From Haliclona indistincta (lineage: Eukaryota; Porifera; Demospongiae; Haplosclerida; Chalinidae): a stretch of 64,000 nucleotides of DNA. The notes below the pieces were generated by a model. That model had not been told where the DNA came from. It made no database searches and saw nothing but the letters and a program-made list of their open reading frames with translations. The DNA is taken from assembly GCA_964017065.1 (NCBI GenBank), contig OZ024788.1, positions 206,938 through 270,937 on the forward strand, read 5' to 3'. Positions 1 to 11,626 of the stretch are shown one piece after another. Every line of letters starts with the position of its first letter. The stretch's first letter is position 1. The position numbers were made by a program, and so were the translations under genes.

Positions 1-72
<72 letters not shown>
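1..72. repeat. (TG)n microsatellite in a NAT10 intron
   Basis: Uninterrupted TG dinucleotides run from the window edge. They are the 3' end of the intron that precedes the 56-bp NAT10 exon at 93-148. The same tract precedes the same exon in U3 (39836-39890) and U4 (60188-60270). Confidence 0.95.
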
Positions 73-73
<1 letters not shown>

Positions 74-92
74 TCCTCTCTCATCCTTACAG

Positions 93-344
93 TGGCTCGT
101 CTGTATTTCACTGGTAAGACATCATTCAGTCTCTCAGCAGTGCAGTCGGTATGTCATCCATCATGGTGTGTGATATGGTATCATATCTTACACACACACT
201 CACACACATACACACACACATACACACTCACACTCACACACATACACACACACATACACACTCACACTCACACACATACACACACACATACACACTCACA
301 CACACACACTCACACACACACACACACTCACTCACAAACACACT

Positions 345-377
<33 letters not shown>

Positions 378-448
378 ACACTAGGTTGTGCTTATAGGAA
401 TGGGTCTACAACACAAGACAGTGGATCAACTAGAGGTGAGAGAGATAA

Positions 449-523
<75 letters not shown>

Positions 524-3223
524 GATGATGAAAAAGCAGTATCAGCCATATGTAGTTTCAAATAGCTTCAGCAGCATAATTATGTAGGTGGAGTGTGATC
601 TACCTGTCAGTCAGATCATGGTCTATCAGTAGTGACATTGTTACTGTGTGTAGGTGGAGTGTGATCTACCTGTCAGTCAGATCATGGTCTATCAGTAGTG
701 ACATTGTTACTGTGTGTAGGTGGAGTGTGATCTACCTGTCAGTCAGATCATGGTCTATCAGTAGTGACATTGTTACTGTGTGTAGGTGGAGTGTGATCTA
801 CCTGTCAGTCAGATCATGGTCTATCAGTAGTGACATTGTTACTGTGTGTAGGTGGAGTGTGACCTACCTGTCAGTCAGATCATGGTCTATCAGTAGTGGC
901 ATTGTTACTGTGTGTAGGTGGAGTGTGACCTACCTGTCAGTCAGATCATGGTCTATCAGTAGTGACATTGTTACTGTGTGTAGGTGGAGTGTGATCTACC
1001 TGTCAGTCAGATCATGGTCTATCAGTAGTGGCATTGTTACTGTGTGTAGGTGGAGTGTGACCTACCTGTCAGTCAGATCATGGTCTATCAGTAGTGACAT
1101 TGTTACTGTGTGTAGGTGGAGTGTGATCTACCTGTCAGTCAGATCATGGTCTATCAGTAGTGACATTGTTACTGTGTGTAGGTGGAGTGTGATCTACCTG
1201 TCAGTCAGATCATGGTCTATCAGTAGTGACATTGTTACTGTGTGTAGGTGGAGTGTGACCTACCTGTCAGTCAGATCATGGTCTATCAGTAGTGGCATTG
1301 TTACTGTGTGTAGGTGGAGTGTGATCTACCTGTCAGTCAGATCATGGTCTATCAGTAGTGACATTGTTACTGTGTGTAGGTGGAGTGTGATCTACCTGTC
1401 AGTCAGATCATGGTCTATCAGTAGTGACATTGTTACTGTGTGTAGGTGGAGTGTGACCTAGCTACCTGTCAGTCAGCTCATGGTCTATCAGTAGTGACAT
1501 TGTTACTGTGTGTAGGTGGAGTGTGACCTACCTGTCAGTCAGATCATGGTCTATCAGTAGTGACATTGTTACTGTGTGTAGGTGGAGTGTGACCTACCTG
1601 TCAGTCAGCTCATGGTCTATCAGTAGTGACATTGTTACTGTGTGTAGGTGGAGTGTGACCTACCTGTCAGTCAGATCATGGTCTATCAGTAGTGACATTG
1701 TTACTGTGTGTAGGTGGAGTGTGATCTACCTGTCAGTCAGATCATGGTCTATCAGTAGTGACATTGTTACTGTGTGTAGGTGGAGTGTGATCTACCTGTC
1801 AGTCAGATCATGGTCTATCAGTAGTGACATTGTTACTGTGTGTAGGTGGAGTGTGATCTACCTGTCAGTCAGATCATGGTCTATCAGTAGTGGCATTGTT
1901 ACTGTGTGTAGGTGGAGTGTGATCTACCTGTCAGTCAGATCATGGTCTATCAGTAGTGACATTGTTACTGTGTGTAGGTGGAGTGTGATCTACCTGTCAG
2001 TCAGATCATGGTCTATCAGTAGTGACATTGTTACTGTGTGTAGGTGGAGTGTGACCTAGCTACCTGTCAGTCAGCTCATGGTCTATCAGTAGTGACATTG
2101 TTACTGTGTGTAGGTGGAGTGTGACCTACCTGTCAGTCAGATCATGGTCTATCAGTAGTGACATTGTTACTGTGTGTAGGTGGAGTGTGACCTACCTGTC
2201 AGTCAGCTCATGGTCTATCAGTAGTGACATTGTTACTGTGTGTAGGTGGAGTGTGACCTACCTGTCAGTCAGATCATGGTCTATCAGTAGTGGCACTAGC
2301 TAGCTGTTACTGTGTGTAGGTGGAGTGTGACCTACCTGTCAGTCAGATCATGGTCTATCAGTAGTGACATTGTTACTGTGTGTAGGTGGAGTGTGATCTA
2401 CCTGTCAGTCAGATCATGGGGCTGTATAATAGAATGATTCGTAAGTTTGTGAGTCAGTTCAATTCACTACTGGAGGAGGAGGTGGGGAGCAGGGTGGAGC
2501 TAGCCCCACCTACTGCTGCTACCATGGAACCAGTTCAACAAACACTAGAGGAGGACCTAGTGAGTGATGGGTGTTAGTGTGGGGTGTGGTCTAGTGTTAG
2601 CCCCACCTACATAGACAGAGGCTGCAGATGAAGTAACAAAGCAACAGATGTCACAGCTAGAAGGAATGGATCTGTCCGAGTGAGTGTACTGTGTGTGTGT
2701 GTGTGTGTGTGTGTGCGTGCGTGCGTGCGTTCGTTCGTGCGTGCGTGTGTGTGTGTGTGTGTGCTTGGTCTTGTACTGGGGAAGCAAAGTCCACTGGATA
2801 TGTCTCATCATCCACGGCAACGTAAAAGAGACTTCAAGTGACCTCGCATACATGCTGTGCTGGGAGGCCGCTGGTCCTTCTGCATGTTCCTAGTCCAGCT
2901 CCAGAAGGTTACGTATATAGCGCCACACATAGTGTATTGATTTACTTTATGAGTCTCTTGGTGATTGCCTCCTCCTTCATGCATGCAGGTATGCTGTAGC
3001 TGGTGACGATATTGACTGGGATCAAGCACTGGGTACCAGCAAGAACACTGGCATTGTCAGTATAGCACGGTGACCACACCCTTTGCCACACCCTCTCATT
3101 ATACACAATCACTGCAGTGCTCCAAAGCGCAAGAAGAGCTCACAAGATCACAAGCTCCATCAGCCATCAGCTGCTCCTCACACCACTAGCAGCACTAAGA
3201 AACAGAAGAGACACAAACACTGA
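93..3223 (+). CDS. NAT10: NAT10-like RNA cytidine acetyltransferase, C-terminal exons only (U0)
   Basis: This is the tail of a NAT10/Kre33-type gene that starts left of the window. Spliced exons: 93-148, 385-435, 2386-2559, 2621-2679, 2989-3069 and 3118-3223 (TGA). All have GT-AG borders and matching phases. The product reads ARLYFTGK..., VVLIGMGLQHKTVDQLE, VECDLPVSQIMGLYNRMIRK..., then MDLSEYAVAGDDIDWDQAL and a Lys/Arg-rich end (PKRKKSS...KQKRHKH). These follow the order of the human NAT10 C-terminus, including the basic nucleolar-type tail. The helicase and acetyltransferase parts would lie outside the window. The intron 436-2385 is bloated by a 66-bp minisatellite that copies its own 3' splice site. 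Family assignment is from remembered similarity; whether this copy is expressed is unknown. Confidence 0.8.
189..383. repeat. (CA)n-rich tract downstream of a 56-bp exon
   Basis: CACACA/CACTCA/CATACA repeats fill the short intron 149-384. With the TG tract at 1-72 they bracket the 56-bp exon by complementary sequence, an arrangement repeated in U3 and U4. The long His/Thr open frames here are artefacts of the repeat. Confidence 0.9.
451..521. repeat. (CA)n microsatellite
   Basis: A pure CA dinucleotide run in the NAT10 intron just after the 51-bp exon 385-435. Confidence 0.95.
588..2385 (+). repeat. 66-bp minisatellite made of a splice acceptor plus exon start (U0 array)
   Basis: About 27 tandem copies of a 66-bp unit. 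Each copy has 34 bases identical to the start of the following exon at 2386 (GTGGAGTGTGATCTACC...), then 32 bases of intron tail ending in TGTGTGTAG. Copies differ mainly at two positions (GAT/GAC in the exon part, GAC/GGC in the intron part). Small CTAG-containing insertions occur near 1458, 2056 and 2293. Two of them sit in the same local context about 598 bp apart, so a block of about nine units was itself duplicated. Because 66 is divisible by 3, one frame stays open as a 22-residue repeat. In the NAT10 frame each copy hits TAG, so I do not call a protein. Confidence 0.95.
2690..2763. repeat. (TG)n/(CG)-variant microsatellite
   Basis: A TG run with TGCG and TTCG variants just after the donor of the 59-bp NAT10 exon. 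Equivalent tracts sit at the same place in U2 and U3 (longest, 44806-44926). Confidence 0.9.
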
Positions 3224-3381
3224 TTGATTTGTGCATGATTTAATATTTTGATTTAGCCAATTTGAAACCTATAATCTGCGCATAACTCTCAAAAATCGAT
3301 CTTATTTATCACCCTTTACCTCGATCCCTCCCTCCCCTCTCTCTCCTCTCTCCCTCCCTCCTCTCCTCTCCCTCCCTCCAG
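3224..3381 (+). other. Unit junction: NAT10 3' end fused to a NAT10 internal intron
   Basis: Right after the stop codon come about 80 bases of 3' flank (TGATTGATTTGTGCATGATT...), then a CT-rich polypyrimidine tract that serves the next exon X. The same junction recurs after 7328, 18016, 45379 and 61773. It is therefore the breakpoint of the tandem duplication: gene end joined directly to an internal intron, without the first exons. Confidence 0.8.
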
Positions 3382-3502
3382 GTTCCTTCTCTCTCAATCT
3401 AGTTGTTCCCATACTGTAGTAATGGATGATCAACTCAATGTGTTACCAATATCATCTCATATGACCTTCATTGTTCCTCTTGATCCAGCTGGTGGAAGAA
3501 AG
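3382..3502 (+). pseudogene. NAT10: NAT10 exon X, orphan copy (U1)
   Basis: A 121-bp exon with acceptor CTCCAG and donor AAG|GTGTGT. It encodes FLLSQSSCSHTVVMDDQLNV... followed by LPISSH, matching the NAT10 stretch just before the helicase domain. The U1 copy jumps from here straight to the C-terminal exons at 6506, so TRAF and all catalytic exons are missing. It cannot make a working enzyme. Confidence 0.75.
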
Positions 3503-4591
3503 GTGTGTATATCCCTCTTTACTGGTCTCTACATAGAAAATTTTTGTAAAATTTAGTGAAGTAACCACATTAGTCATCATAATTATTAACCCTCGGCGCA
3601 TGCGCGAGGGTTACGGTACTTGGTTTGCAATTCGCTGTCCATCGAGCTGCAGAGATCAGCGATCACTTTTACGCGCTGGTAAAGTTATGACATGATAAGC
3701 ACCGCAAGGGCTTGCAATTTGACTCGTGGATTTTGCTAAAGTGCTTTCATTCTCGAGTTATGGCTGACTCAGCTTGACGGCTATCTTGGACCTCTCTGAC
3801 TACAAAAGCGCCCATAGTGGACTACCTATGTACTTCTAGATTCCATCCAAACTGCAGAACAGCTCTGTGGGTGCGTAGACATTTCAGGAAAGAGCGGCTA
3901 CACTACAGCAATGGCTAGCTGGTCACGCTACCTGGTCACAATGGTCACGCCCACATGACACACCTTGTCCTTGTGGTCAGCACTTTGCTGTCTTCTGGTT
4001 AGCAGTGCAGTTTCAATAGCAAGCAGGTTGGCTTTAGCTGCAAAGCTCCTTTTGCAAACCATATAACTCTACACTGTGCAACACGCTGAGGGTTTTGTGA
4101 AATCTTTCATTCGTTCGTTCATTCGTTTTGTCCATCGAGCTGCAGAGACCATCGCTCACTTCTGAAACTCGGAGAAAGTATGAACAGGCTTAGCACGACA
4201 ATGGCTTGCAATGTGACTCGTGGATTTTGCTAAAGTGCTTTCGTTCTCGAGTTATGTATGGCTAGCTGACCTTGACAGCCATGTTGGACCTCTCTGACGA
4301 CAAAAGCGCCCATAGTTGACTATCTAGCTATAGGTACTTGTAGATTCCATCTAAACTTCAGGACAGCTCTGGGGGTGTGTAGACATTTCAAGAAAGAGCC
4401 TACACTACAGCAATAGCTACCTACTCACGTGTTCATGGTCACGCCCATATGACCCGCCTAGACCGTGATCAGCTTTTGCTGTCTTCTGGTTACCAGTTTC
4501 AATACAGATACAGCCTATAAGCTAAGCAGGTTGGCACTAGTTGTAAATTCCTGCTGCAATCTCAAATAGCTTCAGCAGCATAATTATGTAG
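3503..4591. repeat. Tandem pair of ~0.5-kb interspersed repeats (CCCTCGGCG-end family)
   Basis: No gene. Two diverged copies (about 3586-4095 and 4125-4555) share blocks such as CCATCGAGCTGCAGAGA and TGGACCTCTCTGAC. The first starts in a short palindrome around CCCTCG...CGAGGG. The same family occurs in inverted orientation at 52370-53840. It looks like a non-autonomous DNA element; no target duplication was resolved. Confidence 0.65.
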
Positions 4592-6505
4592 GTGGAGTGT
4601 GATCTACCTGTCAGTCAGATCATGGTCTATCAGTAGTGACATTGTTACTGTGTGTAGGTGGAGTGTGACCTACCTGTCAGTCAGATCATGGTCTATCAGT
4701 AGTGACATTGTTACTGTGTGTAGGTGGAGTGTGACCTACCTGTCAGTCAGATCATGGTCTATCAGTAGTGGCATTGTTACTGTGTGTAGGTGGAGTGTGA
4801 TCTACCTGTCAGTCAGATCATGGTCTATCAGTAGTGGCATTGTTACTGTGTGTAGGTGGAGTGTGATCTACCTGTCAGTCAGATCATGGTCTATCAGTAG
4901 TGACATTGTTACTGTGTGTAGGTGGAGTGTGACCTACCTGTCAGTCAGATCATGGTCTATCAGTAGTGGCATTGTTACTGTGTGTAGGTGGAGTGTGACC
5001 TACCTGTCAGTCAGATCATGGTCTATCAGTAGTGGCATTGTTACTGTGTGTAGGTGGAGTGTGATCTACCTGTCAGTCAGATCATGGTCTATCAGTAGTG
5101 ACATTGTTACTGTGTGTAGGTGGAGTGTGATCTACCTGTCAGTCAGATCATGGTCTATCAGTAGTGGCATTGTTACTGTGTGTAGGTGGAGTGTGATCTA
5201 CCTGTCAGTCAGATCATGGTCTATCAGTAGTGGCATTGTTACTGTGTGTAGGTGGAGTGTGATCTACCTGTCAGTCAGATCATGGTCTATCAGTAGTGAC
5301 ATTGTTACTGTGTGTAGGTGGAGTGTGACCTACCTGTCAGTCAGATCATGGTCTATCAGTAGTGGCATTGTTACTGTGTGTAGGTGGAGTGTGACCTACC
5401 TGTCAGTCAGATCATGGTCTATCAGTAGTGGCATTGTTACTGTGTGTAGGTGGAGTGTGATCTACCTGTCAGTCAGATCATGGTCTATCAGTAGTGACAT
5501 TGTTACTGTGTGTAGGTGGAGTGTGATCTACCTGTCAGTCAGATCATGGTCTATCAGTAGTGACATTGTTACTGTGTGTAGGTGGAGTGTGACCTACCTG
5601 TCAGTCAGATCATGGTCTATCAGTAGTGGCATTGTTACTGTGTGTAGGTGGAGTGTGACCTACCTGTCAGTCAGATCATGGTCTATCAGTAGTGGCATTG
5701 TTACTGTGTGTAGGTGGAGTGTGATCTACCTGTCAGTCAGATCATGGTCTATCAGTAGTGGCATTGTTACTGTGTGTAGGTGGAGTGTGATGTACCTGTC
5801 AGTCAGCTCATGGTCTATCAGTAGTGGCATTGTTACTGTGTGTAGGTGGAGTGTGACCTACCTGTCAGTCAGATCATGGTCTATCAGTAGTGACATTGCT
5901 ACTGTGTGTAGGTGGAGTGTGATCTACCTGTCAGTCAGATCATGGTCTATCAGTAGTGACATTGTTACTGTGTGTAGGTGGAGTGTGACCTACCTGTCAG
6001 TCAGATCATGGTCTATCAGTAGTGGCATTGTTACTGTGTGTAGGTGGAGTGTGATCTACCTGTCAGTCAGATCATGGTCTATCAGTAGTGACATTGTTAC
6101 TGTGTGTAGGTGGAGTGTGACCTACCTGTCAGTCAGATCATGGTCTATCAGTAGTGGCATTGTTACTGTGTGTAGGTGGAGTGTGACCTACCTGTCAGTC
6201 AGATCATGGTCTATCAGTAGTGACATTGTTACTGTGTGTAGGTGGAGTGTGACCTACCTGTCAGTCAGATCATGGTCTATCAGTAGTGACATTGTTACTG
6301 TGTGTAGGTGGAGTGTGATCTACCTGTCAGTCAGATCATGGTCTATCAGTAGTGGCATTGTTACTGTGTGTAGGTGGAGTGTGATCTACCTGTCAGTCAG
6401 ATCATGGTCTATCAGTAGTGACATTGTTACTGTGTGTAGGTGGAGTGTGACCTACCTGTCAGTCAGATCATGGTCTATCAGTAGTGACATTGTTACTGTG
6501 TGTAG
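4592..6505 (+). repeat. 66-bp splice-acceptor minisatellite (U1 array, 29 units)
   Basis: 1914 bp = exactly 29 units of 66 bp, uninterrupted, directly abutting the true exon at 6506. Same unit and same two variable sites as in U0. It yields the longest open frame of the window (652 codons), which is a repeat artefact. Confidence 0.95.
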
Positions 6506-7328
6506 GTGGAGTGTGATCTACCTGTCAGTCAGATCATGGGGCTGTATAATAGAATGATTCGTAAGTTTGTGAGTCAGTTCAATTCACTACTGGAGGAGGA
6601 GGTGGAAAGCAGGGTGGAGCTAGCCACACCTACTGCTGTTACCATGGAACCAGTTCAACAAACACTAGAGGAGGACCTAGTGAGTGATGGGTGTTAGTGT
6701 GGGTGTGGTCTAGTGATAGCCCGCCTACATAGGCAGAGGCTGCAGATTAAGTAACAAAGCAACAGATGTCACAGCTAGAAAGAATGGATCTGTCTGAGTG
6801 AGTGTTCTGTGTGTGTGGGTGGGTGGGTGCTTGGTCTTGTGCTGGGGAAGCAAAGTCCACTAACTGTGTCTCATTACCCACGGGCAACGTAATTGAAGTG
6901 ACCACACCTGCTGTGCTGGGAGGCTGCAGCCAGTTCTATAGCATGTTCCTTGCCTGGGTCTAGGACTGAGGCTGCGTTGGTCCTACTTGTCCAGCTCCAT
7001 GAGGTTGCATATATAGCGCCGTACATAGTATATGCAGACCTGTTGGTTTACTATATGAGTCTCTTGGTGATTGTCTCCTCTATGCATGCAGGTATACTGT
7101 AGCTGGTGATGATATTGACTGGGATCAAGCACTAGGTACCAGCAAGAACACTGGCATCGTCAGTATAGCACGGTAACCACACCCTTTACCACACCTTCTC
7201 ATTATACACAATCACCGCAGTGCTCCAAAGCGTAAGAAGAGACTAGCTCACAAGATCACAAGCTCCATCAGCCATCAGCTGCTCACACCTCTAGCAGCAC
7301 TAAGAAACAGAAGAGACACAAACACTGA
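6506..7328 (+). pseudogene. NAT10: NAT10 C-terminal exons, decayed (U1)
   Basis: Exons 6506-6679, 6739-6797, 7092-7172 and 7221-7328 keep splice borders, but the 59-bp exon has GAT TAA where U0, U2 and U4 have GAT GAA. That stop removes the last ~60 residues. The last exon also carries a small insertion (GACTAGC) that shifts the basic tail out of frame. With no catalytic exons in U1 this is a pseudogene. Confidence 0.85.
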
Positions 7329-7430
7329 TTGATCTGTGCATGATTTAAAATGTTTGATTTAACCTAATCTGCCCATAACTCTCAAAATTGGTCCAATGGA
7401 GCACCCTTTACCTCAATCCTCTAGCTCTCT

Positions 7431-7711
7431 CCCTCTTTCTCCCCTTCCTCCCTTTCCTCTCTCTCTCCCCCTCTTTCTCTCACTCTTGCTCCCTCTCTCC
7501 CCCCTCCGTCTCTCCTCCCTCTCTCCCTCCCTCCCTCCCTCCCTCCTCTCTCTCTCTCTCTCTCTCCTCCCTCCCTCTCTCTCTCTCCCTCTCCCCCTCC
7601 CTCCCTCCTCTCTCCCTCTCTCTCCCTCCCTCCCTCCCTCCTCCCTCTCTCTCCCTCCCTTTCTCTCTCTCTCTCCCTTCTCCCTCCCTCTCCCTCTCTC
7701 CCTTCCTCCAG
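7431..7711. repeat. CT-rich polypyrimidine tract
   Basis: A low-complexity (CTCC)n/(CT)n stretch upstream of exon X. Equivalent tracts occur at 18116-18333, 45481-45613, 57570-57873 and 61880-62078. Ser/Leu/Pro-rich open frames here are not genes. Confidence 0.9.
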
Positions 7712-7832
7712 GTTCCTTCTCTCTCTATCCAGTTGTTCCCATACTATAGTAATGGATGATCAACTCAATGTGTTACCAATATCATCTCACATGTCCTCCA
7801 TTGTTCCTCTTGATCCAGCTGGTGGAAGAAAG
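7712..7832 (+). pseudogene. NAT10: NAT10 exon X (U2)
   Basis: A 121-bp exon with intact acceptor and donor (AAG|GTGTGT), open, encoding the conserved MDDQLNVLPISSH block. It starts U2, whose next NAT10 exon (16565) is frameshifted and whose catalytic exons are deleted. Confidence 0.75.
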
Positions 7833-8324
7833 GTGTGTCCACACTACTAGTGTAATCACTAATGATGAGTTGGGGGCATATAAAATTTTATGAATGAGTA
7901 GTTATAAAGTAGATTAAATAAAATAGATATTGCTATTGGATCATGTGCACTAGTTGCCAATCCCGTGTCGTTTGGTATTTATTGACCAGTGCTATCTAGT
8001 GATATAACCCTCGCTTAATACCTGTCTGAGTAGTTTATGCAAAAGAATTATGAAAAAAATTGGATGCAAAATAGATCATTTAAGCAAGTGTGGCAAAAAT
8101 TATGTGAAGCGTGTCAAAATGTTTAATAATTGGAGGTGTGTCAAAATGTTTAATAATTGGAGGTGTGTCTACATGTTTCTGAAGAACACGTGTATAGCTC
8201 TGTTTTATGAAGTACAGTACTTATCACATTGTTTGTTGTTGTGTGGAAGAATTATTTTATTAAAAATTAGCACATTACTTTTCAGCGCGTTGAAAAGCCT
8301 GGCATCAAACTTTCAGTACATAAT
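7833..8324. other. Intron sequence with a short 27-bp tandem repeat
   Basis: No gene. Around 8112-8172 the motif AATGTTTAATAATTGGAGG is tandemly repeated, a small version of the 27-bp array at 62486-62872. The flanking text (GTTTCTGAAGAACAC...) also matches 46136 and 62880, so this piece was duplicated with the locus. Confidence 0.6.
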
Positions 8325-9287
8325 AGTCAGGAGCCCCATAAGAGGAAGGAGCGTTCAACTCCAATCGCGTGTGTAGTAATAGCCAAAAGTAAACTCCGCT
8401 GCCTTGCGTGTCCAAAAAACTTCCCTATACGGAAGTATTTTTGCATGCGGGCCAATAGTCAGCCGGCATGTCAACGTCATATGTAAACTCGTGTACGCCT
8501 TTTACAAGTAGGCTGTGGCACTGTGTTTTCAGAGTAGATTTTTCTGCCATTCAACTTTACTAGGCATAAACTAGCATGTGCTGTTAACTCTTTAGTGACT
8601 GAATTATTTTGACGAAAATTCGGCTTGCTCTAAACTGACAGTTTGTCTTGCGATTTCTACAACATGCAGTACGCTAGCTGTTCCAAACTAGCACTGTTTT
8701 TTCTTGGCATGTCAAAGTTTCCGACCATGTACTAAACTCTGAGTTGGCCACTCCCAATTCGGAACAGAAGCCGCTTAAGTGCTGCGACCTCGTCATTTTC
8801 CAGCCTATTTTGGTCTTCGTTTAGCCCTGGTGACTGATACAAAAACCTGGTGGTGTCCAGGTGAGCAAACAGCATAGTTTAGACCATATTCTATGCCCAA
8901 GTATGCATTTACGGGCATCCTGAAGCCCCAAAAATGCCGAAAGCGGCGAGGGGCTCCGCCCCTTCGAACCCCGGGTTAAAGGGGGGACACCCCCCTTTAA
9001 AAATCCCCCCGTTCAATATATTTTAGTGGGGAGGGCGCGGCGAAAAACAGTGGGTTTTTTCAGGTAAAGTTAGCTTTATCAATTAAACTTTATTTGACCT
9101 TTCTAGAGCACTTTTCACACTATTTATGACGTCTACAGTAGGTGGAGTCAATTATGACGGCTAAATCCGCTATAGGCCCTAAAGGGTTAACGGCAAAACG
9201 TCAACAACAACGCACCTGGGCGCGGCGGAGTTTACGTTTGGCTAAATCGCGGCTGAACGCTCCTTCCTCTTATGGGCTCCTGATATA
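8325..9287. mobile_element. ~0.96-kb non-autonomous DNA transposon with ~35-bp inverted ends
   Basis: The left end TCAGGAGCCCCATAAGAGG... is mirrored at the right end (CCTCTTATGGGCTCCTGA). No open frame of note. A TTAA-flanked short element (8588-9186) is nested inside. Superfamily not determined. Confidence 0.65.
8588..9186. mobile_element. TTAA-flanked short element, CTCTTTA/TAAAGGG ends
   Basis: Flanked by TTAA at 8584-8587 and 9187-9190. It shares subterminal blocks (GCGACCTCGTCA, CCTGAAGCCCCAAAAATG) with the copy at 53844-54438 and with the large element at 27354-32212, so it probably depends on the transposase encoded there. Confidence 0.75.
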
Positions 9288-9293
9288 GTGTAC

Positions 9294-10426
9294 CCCGGGT
9301 GGAACGAACCGCGAGATTTCACAATAATGTTGCGTGATCACGGTGACATGACGCGAGATATTAACGATGAAACCCGCCGATTATCAGCGGTATATCGTTA
9401 GAATCTCGTTGTTACTCGGCGATAGAAACCGCGGGACCACGACGGCAGGAGAATTAGCACTGCCACTGCGATAACTAACTTACTTGGATGCGCTGTACGA
9501 ACACTGCCTGCTGTTCGAGATCTACCAACACATCAACTACCTCAGCTACCTTTGTTGCCGCTGTGTTCTTCCATGGTTGTTGCTACTGACTGCTGCTGTT
9601 ATACTGGTACATTACTAGATGCGCTGTTGTTATTATGCTATGACTTTCTCCATCCAGGTTGCAGTCGCGAGGAGACTAATAGCAGGCGGCAAGCTAGACA
9701 ACTTTACCTCTACACATGCAGCTTTGTCTTTATTATTAAATTGTTGATGTAACAATTAAGTATTATAATACTAAACCGTAACTAAATCTCTGTTGTATCT
9801 ACTGCAGTGGATCATCACACAGTAAGTCCTAGCTTTGAGCATAATGAATGAACCCAGTAGTCTTGGTCCTTCTTGGAGATGGTTGGCTGTTCAAGTCAAG
9901 TTTTCCATCGTTGGTTGTTTGTTATCTGGTACTTTAAGCCGCCGTAGCAATCTCGGAAAGGAGAGAACCAGTGAGATCTTGCCAGTTCCCGGGTGATCGC
10001 GTGCGTGCTCTTGCGGTATCTCACGTGATCACTCAAGCACCGCCTACCGGCGCGGCGCGCGTTCACCGGTATCGAGCGAGATCATTGTGGAGATCGAGTC
10101 TGATTGCTCGCCTTTCTTGCTTAATTCGCAACCAGGATAGTAACAGCCAGCCTTAATCGCTGTACATCTTCCAGTGAACGCAGCTAGAGCTTACAGCGGG
10201 AGCATAGGCGCCCTCGATACAGGTACGTACACAACGCAAATAGAACAGCCATTTAGCACTTTCGGTGGCAACTCGAGGCACGCATCATCGCTCGAGATCT
10301 CGCCTAGCAAAGTGCTACAATGTAAGAACCCGCGAGGACGACATCTGACGTGATGTGTACGAGTTCACGGGATATGTAACGAGATCGCGACTGCAGTGTG
10401 AAATCTCGCGGTTCGTTCCACCCGGG
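9294..10426. mobile_element. 1.13-kb DNA element with perfect 29-bp inverted repeats
   Basis: CCCGGGTGGAACGAACCGCG... at 9294-9322 is exactly mirrored at 10398-10426. No convincing coding region (short frames only). The target duplication is unclear. Probably a non-autonomous DNA transposon. Confidence 0.7.
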
Positions 10427-11626
10427 ACATGCAGTGGTTTTATAACTATTCACCATCGTACTTCGTATTAATAGCTAGGCTTGTGCACTCGAAGTTACGC
10501 GATTTTAGCAAAAATAATCAAAACCCAGCTTGAGTACGGTGAGCTCAAAGTTCGACCATTTTCTCAATCACTCCCATACATTACAGCCGCTAGTGGAGTT
10601 GATTTGGGACTCCGGAAGTGACGTCACGTTTAATTAACTCCACCCATACATTCCATCGTCTTATTGGGAAAGGCTTATTAGAACCAATTAACACCAAAAA
10701 CACTAGCCACACTTAAATCCTTCACTTGATCCCAAAATTCACGTCGACTATACTCATCCAAATGAGCTCAACGGAGAAGATAACAAGTTATAGGGTTGGT
10801 GGGAGGATGTTGAAGTAATGTACAGTCATTGGAGCAGCTGCTTTGGTCCTACTGCTCAACATGGTAGCTGTTCCAGCCATCTTCCTCGTGGTAATAGTTT
10901 ATACGCATGCGTAGTTGGTCGTTGATGACACACTCCCGTACTCATTCGGTGGCATTTGCTAGTCGTACAATTAACTACGTTTAACTATGATCATAGTTAA
11001 ACTGCATAATTATAACTTGTTTCGGCGACTTTTACTAAAAAATTTTTGCTGGAGGACGCAATCTTTTCTTTACGTTTTGGTCACTCCCGTTTACACTAAT
11101 ACCATAACATTACAGTGGGGGAGCTAACTTCTGAATCAGCAAACTCAAGTGGAAACTTTGAGAACGGAACATGGCAAAACGCACGTGAACTCAGTTTTAC
11201 ACGCGGTCGCAACACTTCAGTTCCGAAGTGGCCAACTCGGAGTTTAGTACATGGTCGTAAACTTTTGACGTGCCAGGAGAAAACGGTGCTAGTTTGGAAT
11301 AGCTAGCGTACTGACATTTGTGAGACTAACTGCCAGTTTAGAACAAGTCAAGTTTTCCACGAAATAATTCAGTAACTAAAGGGTTAACATACATGCTCAA
11401 CTGGATAATTATTTGCTCAGAATAGATCTTTGATTGCTTCAAACTGTCTACAATAGTATTCTCAGCAGCTTGTACTGTACTCAAGGTAACACAGCAAGTA
11501 CCACACGATCTTCAAGCTCTTGGAGTGAACATGCTCATGATTGATGATTGTAGCATTTATAGTATGTTTGAGTTGAGTTGGCACAAACATTCACTGCTTC
11601 GATCCACGGGAATGATCTTCAACTTT
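10427..11626. other. Intronic repeat debris, no gene seen
   Basis: Unique-looking AT-rich sequence with a partial inverted copy of the TTAA family at about 11206-11383. That copy ends ...AACTAAAGGG|TTAA and lacks its other end. Nothing coding could be supported. Confidence 0.5.

Noticed and set aside
595..6557. Very long open frames with a 22-residue repeat (WSVIYLSVRSWS...)
   Set aside because: They are the incidental open frame of a 66-bp minisatellite copied from a splice junction. The exon part is read out of the NAT10 frame, and there is no start context or family.
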